From contig NZ_PGFA01000002.1 of the NCBI RefSeq assembly GCF_002797555.1, positions 558,001-622,000 on the forward strand: a stretch of 64,000 nucleotides of DNA. The letters run 5' to 3'. Shown one piece after another: positions 50,504 through 58,762 of the stretch. Within the stretch, counting starts at the first letter, position 1. Each line of letters begins with the position of its first letter. Below the pieces are notes generated by a model. The model ran no database searches. It was not told where the DNA came from and was given only the letters and a program-made list of their open reading frames with translations. The position numbers and the translations under genes are program-made. The DNA comes from Hymenobacter chitinivorans DSM 11115 (GTDB lineage Bacteria; Bacteroidota; Bacteroidia; Cytophagales; Hymenobacteraceae).

Positions 50504-50683
50504 ACCTGATAAAAAACCTAAACGAACACCCTGCTACTTTGCCGCGACCTGAGCGTCGCAAGGCACGCAAGCGAGAGGAGGAATCGGCTAGGAAGCTGGC
50601 CTTGGGCCCGCCGGACCAGTCGGCTACCGCAAACTGGTTTCTCCTTTCACTTGACGCAGCTTAAACCACCTTCCAGCCCACCC

Positions 50684-51280
50684 ATGGAAAAATTTCAAAC
50701 GCTCCGCTCGGGCGTCGTCCCGCTGCCCATCGAAAACGTCGATACGGACCAGATTATCCCGGCCCGTTTCCTGAAGGCCACGACCCGGGAGGGTTTCGGC
50801 CAAAACCTGTTTGCCGACTGGCGCTACCAGGCCGACGGGCAGCCCAAGGCCGATTTTGTGCTGAATAACCCCCGCTACCAGGGCCAGATTCTGCTGGCGG
50901 GCAAAAACTTTGGCTGCGGCTCGAGCCGGGAACATGCCGCCTGGGCTTTGTATGATGCGGGTTTCAAGGTGGTTATTTCAAGCTATTTCGCCGACATCTT
51001 CCGCGGCAATGCCCTGAACACGGGCCTGCTGCCGCTGCAGGTGTCCGATGAGGTGCTGCAGGGCTTGTTCCGGCAAATCGAGCTGGAGCCTGAAACCCAG
51101 CTGGTGGTGGATTTGCCCAGCCAGACCTTGTCGGTGCCGGTCTGGGAAACTAGTATCAGCTTCGAGTTGGACGCTTACAAGAAGGAGTGCCTGATCAACG
51201 GCTACGACGATATCGACTACCTGGTGAGCCAACGGGACGCCATCAAAACCTACGAACAGCTGCGCAAATGGGTATTTTAA
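50684..51280 (+). CDS. leuD: 3-isopropylmalate dehydratase, small subunit
   Basis: 198 residues from the ATG at 50684. It forms the swivel domain that completes the LeuCD active site. Signatures: [20 protein letters not shown] near the N-terminus, [20 protein letters not shown], and [20 protein letters not shown]. Its 3' end overlaps the start of leuB by 13 bases. Confident. Confidence 0.96.
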   Translation: MEKFQTLRSGVVPLPIENVDTDQIIPARFLKATTREGFGQNLFADWRYQADGQPKADFVLNNPRYQGQILLAGKNFGCGSSREHAAWALYDAGFKVVISSYFADIFRGNALNTGLLPLQVSDEVLQGLFRQIELEPETQLVVDLPSQTLSVPVWETSISFELDAYKKECLINGYDDIDYLVSQRDAIKTYEQLRKWVF

Positions 51281-52389
51281 GCAAACGAATCGTGGTGCTG
51301 TCCGGCGACGGAATTGGGCCGGAAGTGTGTCAGGAAGCGGTGCGGGCCCTGAAGGCCGTAGCCGACAAGTTCGGGCACGAGTTCATCTTCGACTACCAGC
51401 TCATGGGCGCCTGCGCCATCGATGCCACCGGTGACCCACTGCCGGAAGCCACCCTCGAAGCCTGCCGCACCGCCGATGCCGTGCTGCTCGGGGCCATCGG
51501 CGACCCCAAATACGACAACAACCCCAGCGCCAAGGTGCGCCCCGAGCAAGGACTGCTGCGCCTGCGCAAGTCGCTGGGACTCTATGCCAACATCCGGCCC
51601 GTGACGGCCTACGACCGGCTACTGGAACACTCGCCGCTGAAGAAAGACCGGATTCAGGGCGCCGACATGGTCATCTTCCGGGAGCTGACCGGCGGCATCT
51701 ACTTCGGCGAGAAAGGCCGCCGCGACGACGGCTCGGCCTACGACAACTGCTCCTACAGCCGCTACGAAATTGAGCGGATTGCCCACCGGGCTTTTCAGGC
51801 CGCCGAAGCCCGCCGCGGCAAGCTGACCCTGGTGGATAAGGCCAACGTGCTGGAAACCTCCCGGCTGTGGCGCGAAGTGGTGCAGGACATTGCCCTGCAG
51901 TACCCCAAGGTGCTGGTCGACTACCTGTTCGTGGACAACGCGGCCATGCAGATGATTCTGAGCCCGAAACAGTTCGACGTGATTCTAACCGAAAACATGT
52001 TCGGCGACATTATCAGCGATGAGGCCTCCGTTATTGCCGGCTCGCTGGGCCTCTTGCCTTCGGCCTCCGTCGGCGACGAAGTAGCGCTGTTCGAGCCCAT
52101 TCACGGCTCCTACCCGCAGGCCAAGGGCAAGGGAATTGCCAACCCCATTGCCACGATTTTGTCGGCGGCCATGCTGCTGGAGCACTTCGGGCTGCAAGAG
52201 GAAGCCAACTCGGTGCGCAAAGCCGTGGACAATGCCCTCGAGCAAGGCGTGCTGACGCCCGAGCTCAACGCCAAGTCGCCCTACACGACCGAGCAAGTGG
52301 GCAGCTTCGTGGCCTACGGCATCCTGGACATCCTGGACTGCCAACTCCACAAGAACAACATTGCCCTGGGCTTGAGTACGATTATTTAG
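51268..52389 (+). CDS. leuB: 3-isopropylmalate dehydrogenase
   Basis: 373 residues from the ATG at 51268, inside the end of leuD. It oxidises and decarboxylates 3-isopropylmalate with NAD+. Signatures: [72 protein letters not shown], and [20 protein letters not shown] with [12 protein letters not shown], then [21 protein letters not shown] strong terminator 20 bases later ends the operon. Very confident. Confidence 0.97.
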   Translation: MGILSKRIVVLSGDGIGPEVCQEAVRALKAVADKFGHEFIFDYQLMGACAIDATGDPLPEATLEACRTADAVLLGAIGDPKYDNNPSAKVRPEQGLLRLRKSLGLYANIRPVTAYDRLLEHSPLKKDRIQGADMVIFRELTGGIYFGEKGRRDDGSAYDNCSYSRYEIERIAHRAFQAAEARRGKLTLVDKANVLETSRLWREVVQDIALQYPKVLVDYLFVDNAAMQMILSPKQFDVILTENMFGDIISDEASVIAGSLGLLPSASVGDEVALFEPIHGSYPQAKGKGIANPIATILSAAMLLEHFGLQEEANSVRKAVDNALEQGVLTPELNAKSPYTTEQVGSFVAYGILDILDCQLHKNNIALGLSTII

Positions 52390-52408
52390 GATTGGTTTGT
52401 TTACGCAA

Positions 52409-52441
52409 AAAAGTCCGCTCCCAGTCTGGGAGCGGACTTTT
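52409..52441. terminator. Intrinsic terminator ending the ilv-leu operon
   Basis: Perfect 15-bp stem AAAAGTCCGCTCCCA / TGGGAGCGGACTTTT with loop GTC and T-run. Confidence 0.92.
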
Positions 52442-52470
52442 TGTGTTTCGGGTAGCTCTCGTCAAACCGT

Positions 52471-52493
52471 CATGTCTCCCGTTGGTCGACATG
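52471..52493. repeat. Short palindrome, sibling of 50475-50503
   Basis: CATGTC / GACATG with an 11-base loop TCCCGTTGGTC; flanks CCGT and GC match the sibling less well. Confidence 0.6.
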
Positions 52494-52515
52494 GCATGCA
52501 GAATAGCCTCGGTTT

Positions 52516-54510
52516 TTACTCGGCTTCCTTGACAAAGCGGCGCGTCACGCTGGCCTGTCCTTCAGCAACCAAGCGTACCGTGTAGACCCCGGCTTTCAGC
52601 GCCGCAACGTCCAGGTCGGCGGCCGAAAGCTGCCCGCTCAGCACGGTGCGGCCGGTTACGTCGACTATTTGGTACTGACTGCCAGCCAGGTTGGCCTCCG
52701 AGCGGAAATGCAGGGTGCGGGCGGCCGGGTTGGGGTACAGGTCCAGGTTTCGGTCGAGCTGGGAGCTGGTGGTGGCCAGGGTAGTGCCAGCGGGCCGGGC
52801 GGCTCCGGCTTTGGTGATGCGCAGCCAGTTGAAGTTCCAGCCGCCGGCCTGGGCGTACACGCCGAAGCTGTAGGTGCCCGCGGTAATAGTTACCGTTTGC
52901 GACACGGTGGTCCAGGTTTGCCAGCCGCCAGTGGCCGGAATGGTCACGTTGCCGAGCTGAATGGCGCCGGCATTGAGGTCCGACGATAAGGTGCTGCCGC
53001 TGGGACTGGCCACCCGGTATTCGATGAGGTAGGTGCCGGTGGTAGGGAAGTTGACGTTGGCGTAGGCCATCCAGTCGGTAGCGTCGATATAGCCCACGTT
53101 TTGGCCCCCGCCGGTGTCGGTGGTAGTTTCGGTCTGCACGCCCTGCATGCTGGTGTAGGCTTCGGCCTGGATGGTAGTCGAGAAGCTGGGCGTGGCGCTG
53201 GCGAAGTTGAGCCAGTTCACGTTGCAGCCCGTGGAGGCCACTGCGTACAGGCGCAGGGTTTGGCGGCCGGCGGGCAGGGTCACGGTGGCGTTAATGGTTT
53301 GCCAGCTCTGCCAGCCACCGGTGTTGCCCACGTTGATGCTGCCCAGCACCGCGCCGCTGCTGGTGCGCAGCTGCAACGTGGCGCCGCCGGTAGCCGAAGC
53401 CACCCGGAAGCTGAGCGTGTAGGAACCCGCCGCGGCCACGTTGACGCTGTAGTCGAGCCAGTCGCCGCCGTCGAAGTAGCTCACGTTTAGTCCGCCGCCG
53501 GTGTCGGTAGTGGTTTCAGTCTGGGTGCCCGACTGCGTGGCAAACTTTTCGGCTTCCACCCGGCCCGGAATGGCCTGTACGGGCGCTGTCGTACCGTTGC
53601 GCTGCAACACCACCTGGTTGATGGCCGTGAGCAGGGAGTTGGCACCGGTGGCATCCTGCGACAGTTCCCAGATCATGATGCCGCTGCCCTGATCGAAGGC
53701 CAGGTTGGTTTTGCTTTTGATGGTCGGGATGCCATTGTAGCCCACGCCGTCGAAGACGTCGGCGTTGGGGCTGGCGCCGCGGGCCAGCAGCTGGGCGTAC
53801 GATTCCCAGGTGGGCCGGCCGTAGAAGGGCACGCCGAGCACAGTTTTGTTGGCCGGCAGGCCCCGGCCCCGCCAGTAGCTGATGGACTGGGACGCGTAGT
53901 CGTAGGTCGAGTGGTCGAAGTTGTTGTAGTCGTAGGCCATCAGGTTCAGAAAGTCTACGGAGGTGAAGACGCTGTTGAGGATGCTGGCCCCACCCGTGCC
54001 CACTACGGCGGCCGTGAGCAGCTTGCCGCGGCTGTGCATCTCGGTGGATAGCTGCTGCATCAGCAGGGCGTGGTTGTTGGCCGAGGCCCCGGCGTCGGGG
54101 TATTCCCAGTCGATGTCCACGCCGTCGAGGTTGTACTGGTTGGCAAAGTTGACCAGATTGGTAACGAAGGTGTTGCGGTAGGTGGCATTGGCCCCGATGC
54201 TTTCGAAGCCGCTGTCATTGCCATCATTCCAGCCGCCGACCGAAATCAGCACTTTCACCCCGTTGGCGTGGGCCGTCGACACCAGGCTTTGGAGCTTGGA
54301 CGGGTTTTCAATGGGCTGCAGGCCGCCGGTGGTGGTGGGCAGCAGAAAAGCGTAGTTGATGTGAGTCAGCTTGCTGTACTGTACGGTGCTTACGTCGCCG
54401 GCCCAGGAGGGCATGTAGCCGATAACCCGGAACTGGGCAAACGTGGTGAGCGAGGCCAGCAAAAGCAGCACTAGGGCTATGGCTCGTTTGAGTAAGCTGT
54501 TCGTTTTCAT
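52516..54510 (-). CDS. Secreted GH18 chitinase-like enzyme with two carbohydrate-binding modules and T9SS tail
   Basis: 664 residues. Signal peptide at 1-25 (LLKRAIALVLLLLASLTTFA). The GH18 barrel spans about 26-305 and has the catalytic DGVDIDWEYP with acid Glu136, plus KVLISVGGWNDGNDS and LMAYDYNNFDHS. Two CBM6-like beta-sandwich modules follow (about 318-430 and 432-555), the second near-identical in character to those in the two neighbouring proteins at 56210 and 58763. The last 80 residues are a T9SS sorting domain (DLYPNPAARTLHFRSE, YTVRLVAEGQASVTRRFVKE). It should act outside the cell on chitin or related glycans. No GH-typical operon regulator is adjacent. Confident on domains, moderate on substrate. 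Confidence 0.92.
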   Translation of the reverse strand: MKTNSLLKRAIALVLLLLASLTTFAQFRVIGYMPSWAGDVSTVQYSKLTHINYAFLLPTTTGGLQPIENPSKLQSLVSTAHANGVKVLISVGGWNDGNDSGFESIGANATYRNTFVTNLVNFANQYNLDGVDIDWEYPDAGASANNHALLMQQLSTEMHSRGKLLTAAVVGTGGASILNSVFTSVDFLNLMAYDYNNFDHSTYDYASQSISYWRGRGLPANKTVLGVPFYGRPTWESYAQLLARGASPNADVFDGVGYNGIPTIKSKTNLAFDQGSGIMIWELSQDATGANSLLTAINQVVLQRNGTTAPVQAIPGRVEAEKFATQSGTQTETTTDTGGGLNVSYFDGGDWLDYSVNVAAAGSYTLSFRVASATGGATLQLRTSSGAVLGSINVGNTGGWQSWQTINATVTLPAGRQTLRLYAVASTGCNVNWLNFASATPSFSTTIQAEAYTSMQGVQTETTTDTGGGQNVGYIDATDWMAYANVNFPTTGTYLIEYRVASPSGSTLSSDLNAGAIQLGNVTIPATGGWQTWTTVSQTVTITAGTYSFGVYAQAGGWNFNWLRITKAGAARPAGTTLATTSSQLDRNLDLYPNPAARTLHFRSEANLAGSQYQIVDVTGRTVLSGQLSAADLDVAALKAGVYTVRLVAEGQASVTRRFVKEAE

Positions 54511-54605
54511 AGAATGGGTTTTGGAGTGGAAAAAGGGACAGGTCGGCGGGCCGCCGGGCGTCGGCAGAGAGTGGGGTAGCGGGCAGAAGAGCCAAGTGGC
54601 TAGGT

Positions 54606-56147
54606 TTAGCGCTTCACAAACCGTTGGGTGAGCTGCCGCCCATCGGTAGTGGTGGCCCGCACGACGTACAGGCCGGCCGGCAAGGTGACAATGTTGAGCT
54701 CAGCATCAGGGCCCGAGCGGGTAAGCACAGTGCGGCCCAGGGCGTTGGTGATGGTCAGGTGCCGCAGGCCGGTTCCGTCGCCGACGGCCACGTGCAGCGC
54801 GGTTTCGGCGGGGTTGGGGTAAAGCTGCAGGGTTTCGGCCGGGCCGGTGGTGGCCACCGCGGCCGTCTTCAAGGCACTGGCGGCACTGCCGAATACCTCG
54901 ATTTCGTAGAGCGAGTAGCCGTAAGCGGTGGCGCGCCGGGTGCCCAGCAGGCGCAGGTAGCGGCCCCGACCGCTGAGCCCAGTCAGGTTGTCGACGCCCC
55001 CGTCGCCGTTGACTACGGTTCGAATCGTGGTCCAGGTGAGGCCGTCTGGGGAAGTTTGGAGCTGGTAATCCGGGGCAAAGGCGGCCTCCCAGCTCAGCTG
55101 CACGCGGGTGAAGTTTTGGGTGCTGCCAAAGTCGAGCTGCAGGTACTGCGGGTCGGCAAAAGCACTGGCCCAGCGGGTATTGATGTTGGTATCGGTAGCG
55201 TTGGCCGCTCCGGTAGCGTTGCTTTCCTGGGAGGAAGCCCGGGTGGCTACCGGCGTAAGCCGGCCCGGTTCCCAGCCCACGGGCAGGCTCACGTACTGCT
55301 GGCCCAGGGGCGTCAGCTGGCCGGAGGCACCGAGCAGGTTGATGTTGGGAATCTCGTTGTTGCGGCCCGAAAACCAGGCATAGCGGAAAATGGCCGGCTC
55401 TTTCTCCAGGTAGTTTACCGCGTCCAGCAGGTATTTCTGCTGCACGGCCAGCGAAATCTGGGTGGCGGGCATGTCGCCGCAGGCAAACTCGGTCAGCCAG
55501 ATGGGCTTGTTATACTTCTTGAGCTCGGCAATCTTGTCGCGCAGCCAGCGTTCCTCACACACGTAGGTGTGCACCGCAATGTAGTCGACCTGACAGGTGG
55601 GGCAGGCGGCAAAAAAGGCGTCCAGGTACTGCGTGGGCGAGTAGTAGGTAGTGCCGTTTTCCGCAACACAGTCGCCGCAGTAGTTCACGGCCGGCGACAC
55701 GAGCTTGAGGTTTTTGCGCCGGGCTACTTCCTGCAGCACCGGCCACAGCGCCGCCGCCTGGGTGGGCGTCAGGTTGGCCTGATACCGAAAGTTGGGCTCG
55801 TTGAACCCCAGCAGGTACTTGGCTCCGGCCGGAATATTAGCTGCTAGCCGGTCGGCGGTAACGGGGCTGCCGTCCAGGTCGCGGCCCCACTGCATGGGCA
55901 CGTAGTCCACGCCCAGGCCCGGGTACACGGCCGCCGCATCGGCGTCGGGCCGCGAGTACCAGTTATACCACCAGCTCACGCCCGGGGCCAGCACCTGCAT
56001 GTCGGCGGCCGAATGGTAGCCGTAAGCCAGGCCCCGCTTCGGACTTTTGGTTTGGGCCTGGGCAGCGCCGGCAAAACCCAGCAGCAGCACTAGCGCCCCA
56101 AAACCAGCGCGGACGAATTTTTCCGGTATTCTGCGGCTACGTACCAT
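54606..56147 (-). CDS. Secreted GH128-like (Asl1-type) glycosidase with discoidin domain and T9SS tail
   Basis: 513 residues. Signal segment at 12-31 (VRAGFGALVLLLGFAGAAQA). The catalytic part (35-300) matches the Asl1/GH128 beta-1,3-glucanase pattern: KRGLAYGYH, SWWYNWYSRPD, VPMQWGRDLD, KYLLGFNEPNF (Glu117) and KPIWLTEFACGD (Glu220) as the acid/base and nucleophile. An F5/8-type C (discoidin) domain follows at about 300-420 (SSQESNATGAANATDTNINT, YLQLDFGSTQNFTRVQLSW). The C-terminal T9SS domain has LQLYPNPAETALHVAV and RFVKR. It probably cuts beta-1,3-glucan outside the cell. Same strand as GH18 and 62 bases from the next gene. Confidence 0.88.
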   Translation of the reverse strand: MVRSRRIPEKFVRAGFGALVLLLGFAGAAQAQTKSPKRGLAYGYHSAADMQVLAPGVSWWYNWYSRPDADAAAVYPGLGVDYVPMQWGRDLDGSPVTADRLAANIPAGAKYLLGFNEPNFRYQANLTPTQAAALWPVLQEVARRKNLKLVSPAVNYCGDCVAENGTTYYSPTQYLDAFFAACPTCQVDYIAVHTYVCEERWLRDKIAELKKYNKPIWLTEFACGDMPATQISLAVQQKYLLDAVNYLEKEPAIFRYAWFSGRNNEIPNINLLGASGQLTPLGQQYVSLPVGWEPGRLTPVATRASSQESNATGAANATDTNINTRWASAFADPQYLQLDFGSTQNFTRVQLSWEAAFAPDYQLQTSPDGLTWTTIRTVVNGDGGVDNLTGLSGRGRYLRLLGTRRATAYGYSLYEIEVFGSAASALKTAAVATTGPAETLQLYPNPAETALHVAVGDGTGLRHLTITNALGRTVLTRSGPDAELNIVTLPAGLYVVRATTTDGRQLTQRFVKR

Positions 56148-56209
56148 AATTTCGAAGAAAATAAAGGCGGCCGGGGCAACTCAATACTGAGCGGCCCCGG
56201 CCGCCGGGG

Positions 56210-58648
56210 TTATTTCACAAAGCGCTTAGTGGGCTGCACTTTACCCTCGATGACGAGCCGTAGCGTGTACATGCCGGGTTGCAGGGCGGCCACGTTCAGC
56301 TGCCCGGCCGCGGCCGAGCCACTGGCTACTACCTTGCCCCAGGCGTCCAGAATCTGGTATTCACTGCCGACCAAGCTCTGATCCGCGCGAATCCGAAGCT
56401 GGTCGGTTACCGGGTTGGGGTAAATTTCCAGCGTGGGCGCGGCCTGAGCTACACTGGCCGTTTCGGAACCAGCCAGGCGGGCTGCTCCGGTCTTGGTGAT
56501 GCGGACCCAGTTGAGGTTCCAGCCGCCGGTCTGGGCATAGATACCGAAATTGTAGGTGCCGGCATTGATAGTCACGGTTTTCAACACGGTGGTCCAGGTT
56601 TGCCAGCCGCCGGTGGCCGGAATGGCCGAGTTGCCGAACTGAAGGGCGCCGGCGTTGAGGTCCGACGAAATCGTGCCGCCGCTGGGGCTGGCCACGCGGT
56701 ACTCGATGAGGTAAGAGCCGGTAGTGGGGACGTTGATGCCGTTCCAGACCAGGTAGTCGCCGGCATCCACGTAGCCCATGTTCTGGCCCCCGTCCACATC
56801 AGTCGTGGTTTCGGCCGTCATACCGTTGTTCACGCTGGCCGCTTCAGCTTGCAAAGTCACGCTGAAGCTGGACGCGGCCGGCTGCACCCGCAGGGAAGTG
56901 GCCTTGTCGTTCCAGTTGCCGGTGCTCAGCGGGTTATTCACCAAGCAGCTGTTGCTGGCCGTGAGCGTCAGGGCCGCGCCGCTGAAGTTGTCATTTTCGT
57001 AGAGCACCACCTGGTAGCCCCCGTTCACGGTGAGCGAGGAAATGTCGTCGTTCAGGATACCGCGGCTTTGCAGGGCCGCGAGGGTGTAGTCGCCGGCGGG
57101 CAGGGCCACGGCCGTGCCGGTGTAGTTGCAGTCCTTGTACACAGTAGCCACGCCGCTCGATACGGGAGCTGGCACCGTGCCTGAAATGCTGAACGTGCCC
57201 AGGGAGGCGTAGTCGGAGTAGCCGTCGGTGGTAGGGTTGCCGTAGCTGGTCCCGTCAATCTGCAGGTAGTAGGTGCCCGCGCCCAGGTTGGCGCTGAGCG
57301 TGGTGCTCAAGCTGCCTTGCGTATCGAAGGTGCCAATCTGGGCACCGGTACTTGTAAAGAGCCGCCCTACGATGTCCAGGTCGCCGTGCCGGCTCACGGT
57401 GCTCAGGTTCAAACTCACGGTGCCGCCACTGGTGCTGAAGGCAAAGTAGTCCTGGTCACTGGTCCGCTCGATAATGCCCGCGCCCGAAACGCTGTTGCCG
57501 TTGCGGGCCAGGTTCGTGGCCCCGCTGATGCTGTTGCTGTGGTCGTCGTTGCGGTAGCCCACGTTGTACGTGGCACCGCTCATGATGGCCAGGTCGTCCT
57601 GCGTCTGGCTGGCCGAAGCGTACTCCCCGCGGCTCCAGTGCGTGACGGGCTTGTAGTAGCCCGCACCCATAATCGGGGCCCAGTTGCCGGCCGAGCTGCG
57701 GGCGTCGTAGTACTCTTCCTTGGGGTTGAGGCGGCCGTCGTGGCTCAGGCCCAGGGTGTGGCCCACTTCGTGCGAAGCCGCTTCGCCGCCGGCTTTGGGC
57801 GAGGTCATAAACACCCAGCAGGGCGTGTCGTCGTTCCAGTTGAAGGAGGTGAGGTAGGCCACCCCGCCCGCGCCGGGCGCCGCCGTGTTGGTCGGCGTGA
57901 TAATGCAGCGCATGCGCATGGTTTTGGGGTAGGAGTTGAACACGGCCTCGTCGGTAGTCACGTTCATGCTGAAGGGCCGGTAATCCTCACTGACCAGCTC
58001 CCAGAACTCCTGAATGGCCGCGTCGGTCATGCCCGAGGGCGCGGCGTTAATTGGGTTGCCGTTGTTCCAGGGCGTACCCGACACGTATTGCCCGTCGAAA
58101 TCGAGCATGACGCAGCCCCGGGCGCCGGGCAGGCTTTGCAGGGAAATAACGGCGATTTTGCTGGCCGTATTATCCGTCTGGGGCGCTGGGTTCCGGTAGC
58201 CGACGGGCTGATTGTAGTCGATGCAGATAAGCTTGTTGATGTCGGCGGGCTGCACCAGCACGTTGCCGCGGGCGTCGGCCGAGTAGCTGTAAGCCTGGCG
58301 GCTCTGGCGGAAAATGATGTTGCCCTTGACGCTGCCGCCTTCAATGCGCAGCAGAAATGAGGAGCCCGGTACGTTCTGGATTTCGCCCACCACGTATTCG
58401 CCGCTGGCAGCCAGGTCTTCCCGGTAGTTTACTTTGCCCACGAAGGCCTGACTGGCCGATACGCGCAGCTGGACTGTGGGCACGGCCCGCCGGGCCTCGG
58501 CTGTTGCCGCCTGGACTTCGAGCTGCCGTACCAGCTCCTGGCTGGAGCCCAAAGAGTAAGCCGGCTGAGTGGCCCGCTCCTGGGCCTGAGTGCTGAGCGC
58601 GCCGCCGAGCAGCAACGCGCTTAGCCCGTAAAGAGTAGTTTTTTTCAT
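56210..58648 (-). CDS. Secreted metzincin protease with PPC, beta-gamma crystallin, CBM6 and T9SS domains
   Basis: 812 residues. Signal peptide at 1-22. The zinc site is HEVGHTLGLSH (His293, Glu294, His297, His303) with a candidate Met-turn in APIMGAGY, so it is a metzincin-type metallopeptidase. A pre-peptidase C-terminal-like domain spans about 380-490 (ERTSDQDYFAFSTSGGTVSL, GTYYLQIDGTSYG). Two beta-gamma crystallin Greek keys follow (about 495-590), with calcium motifs NDDISS and NDKATS. A CBM6-like module (about 595-715) and a T9SS tail (LEIYPNPVTDQLRIRADQSL, RFVK) end the chain. It may attack cell-wall proteins while held to polysaccharide. The combination of modules is uncommon. Confident on domains. 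Confidence 0.9.
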   Translation of the reverse strand: MKKTTLYGLSALLLGGALSTQAQERATQPAYSLGSSQELVRQLEVQAATAEARRAVPTVQLRVSASQAFVGKVNYREDLAASGEYVVGEIQNVPGSSFLLRIEGGSVKGNIIFRQSRQAYSYSADARGNVLVQPADINKLICIDYNQPVGYRNPAPQTDNTASKIAVISLQSLPGARGCVMLDFDGQYVSGTPWNNGNPINAAPSGMTDAAIQEFWELVSEDYRPFSMNVTTDEAVFNSYPKTMRMRCIITPTNTAAPGAGGVAYLTSFNWNDDTPCWVFMTSPKAGGEAASHEVGHTLGLSHDGRLNPKEEYYDARSSAGNWAPIMGAGYYKPVTHWSRGEYASASQTQDDLAIMSGATYNVGYRNDDHSNSISGATNLARNGNSVSGAGIIERTSDQDYFAFSTSGGTVSLNLSTVSRHGDLDIVGRLFTSTGAQIGTFDTQGSLSTTLSANLGAGTYYLQIDGTSYGNPTTDGYSDYASLGTFSISGTVPAPVSSGVATVYKDCNYTGTAVALPAGDYTLAALQSRGILNDDISSLTVNGGYQVVLYENDNFSGAALTLTASNSCLVNNPLSTGNWNDKATSLRVQPAASSFSVTLQAEAASVNNGMTAETTTDVDGGQNMGYVDAGDYLVWNGINVPTTGSYLIEYRVASPSGGTISSDLNAGALQFGNSAIPATGGWQTWTTVLKTVTINAGTYNFGIYAQTGGWNLNWVRITKTGAARLAGSETASVAQAAPTLEIYPNPVTDQLRIRADQSLVGSEYQILDAWGKVVASGSAAAGQLNVAALQPGMYTLRLVIEGKVQPTKRFVK

Positions 58649-58762
58649 GGTGATGTGGAAGGGGAAACAGAAGGAGAGCAGGAAAGAGAAAAGCGGAAAG
58701 CAACGGGTAACAGCTGAGCAGGCTGCCCCCGCGGGCAGCCTGCCGAAAGCCGTAAAAAGCGG

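Noticed and set aside
50479..50664. 61-codon frame between leuC and leuD (Arg/Lys/Glu-rich)
   Set aside because: It starts inside a palindromic repeat and no family or ribosome site is visible. It could still be a small gene, but support is too thin.
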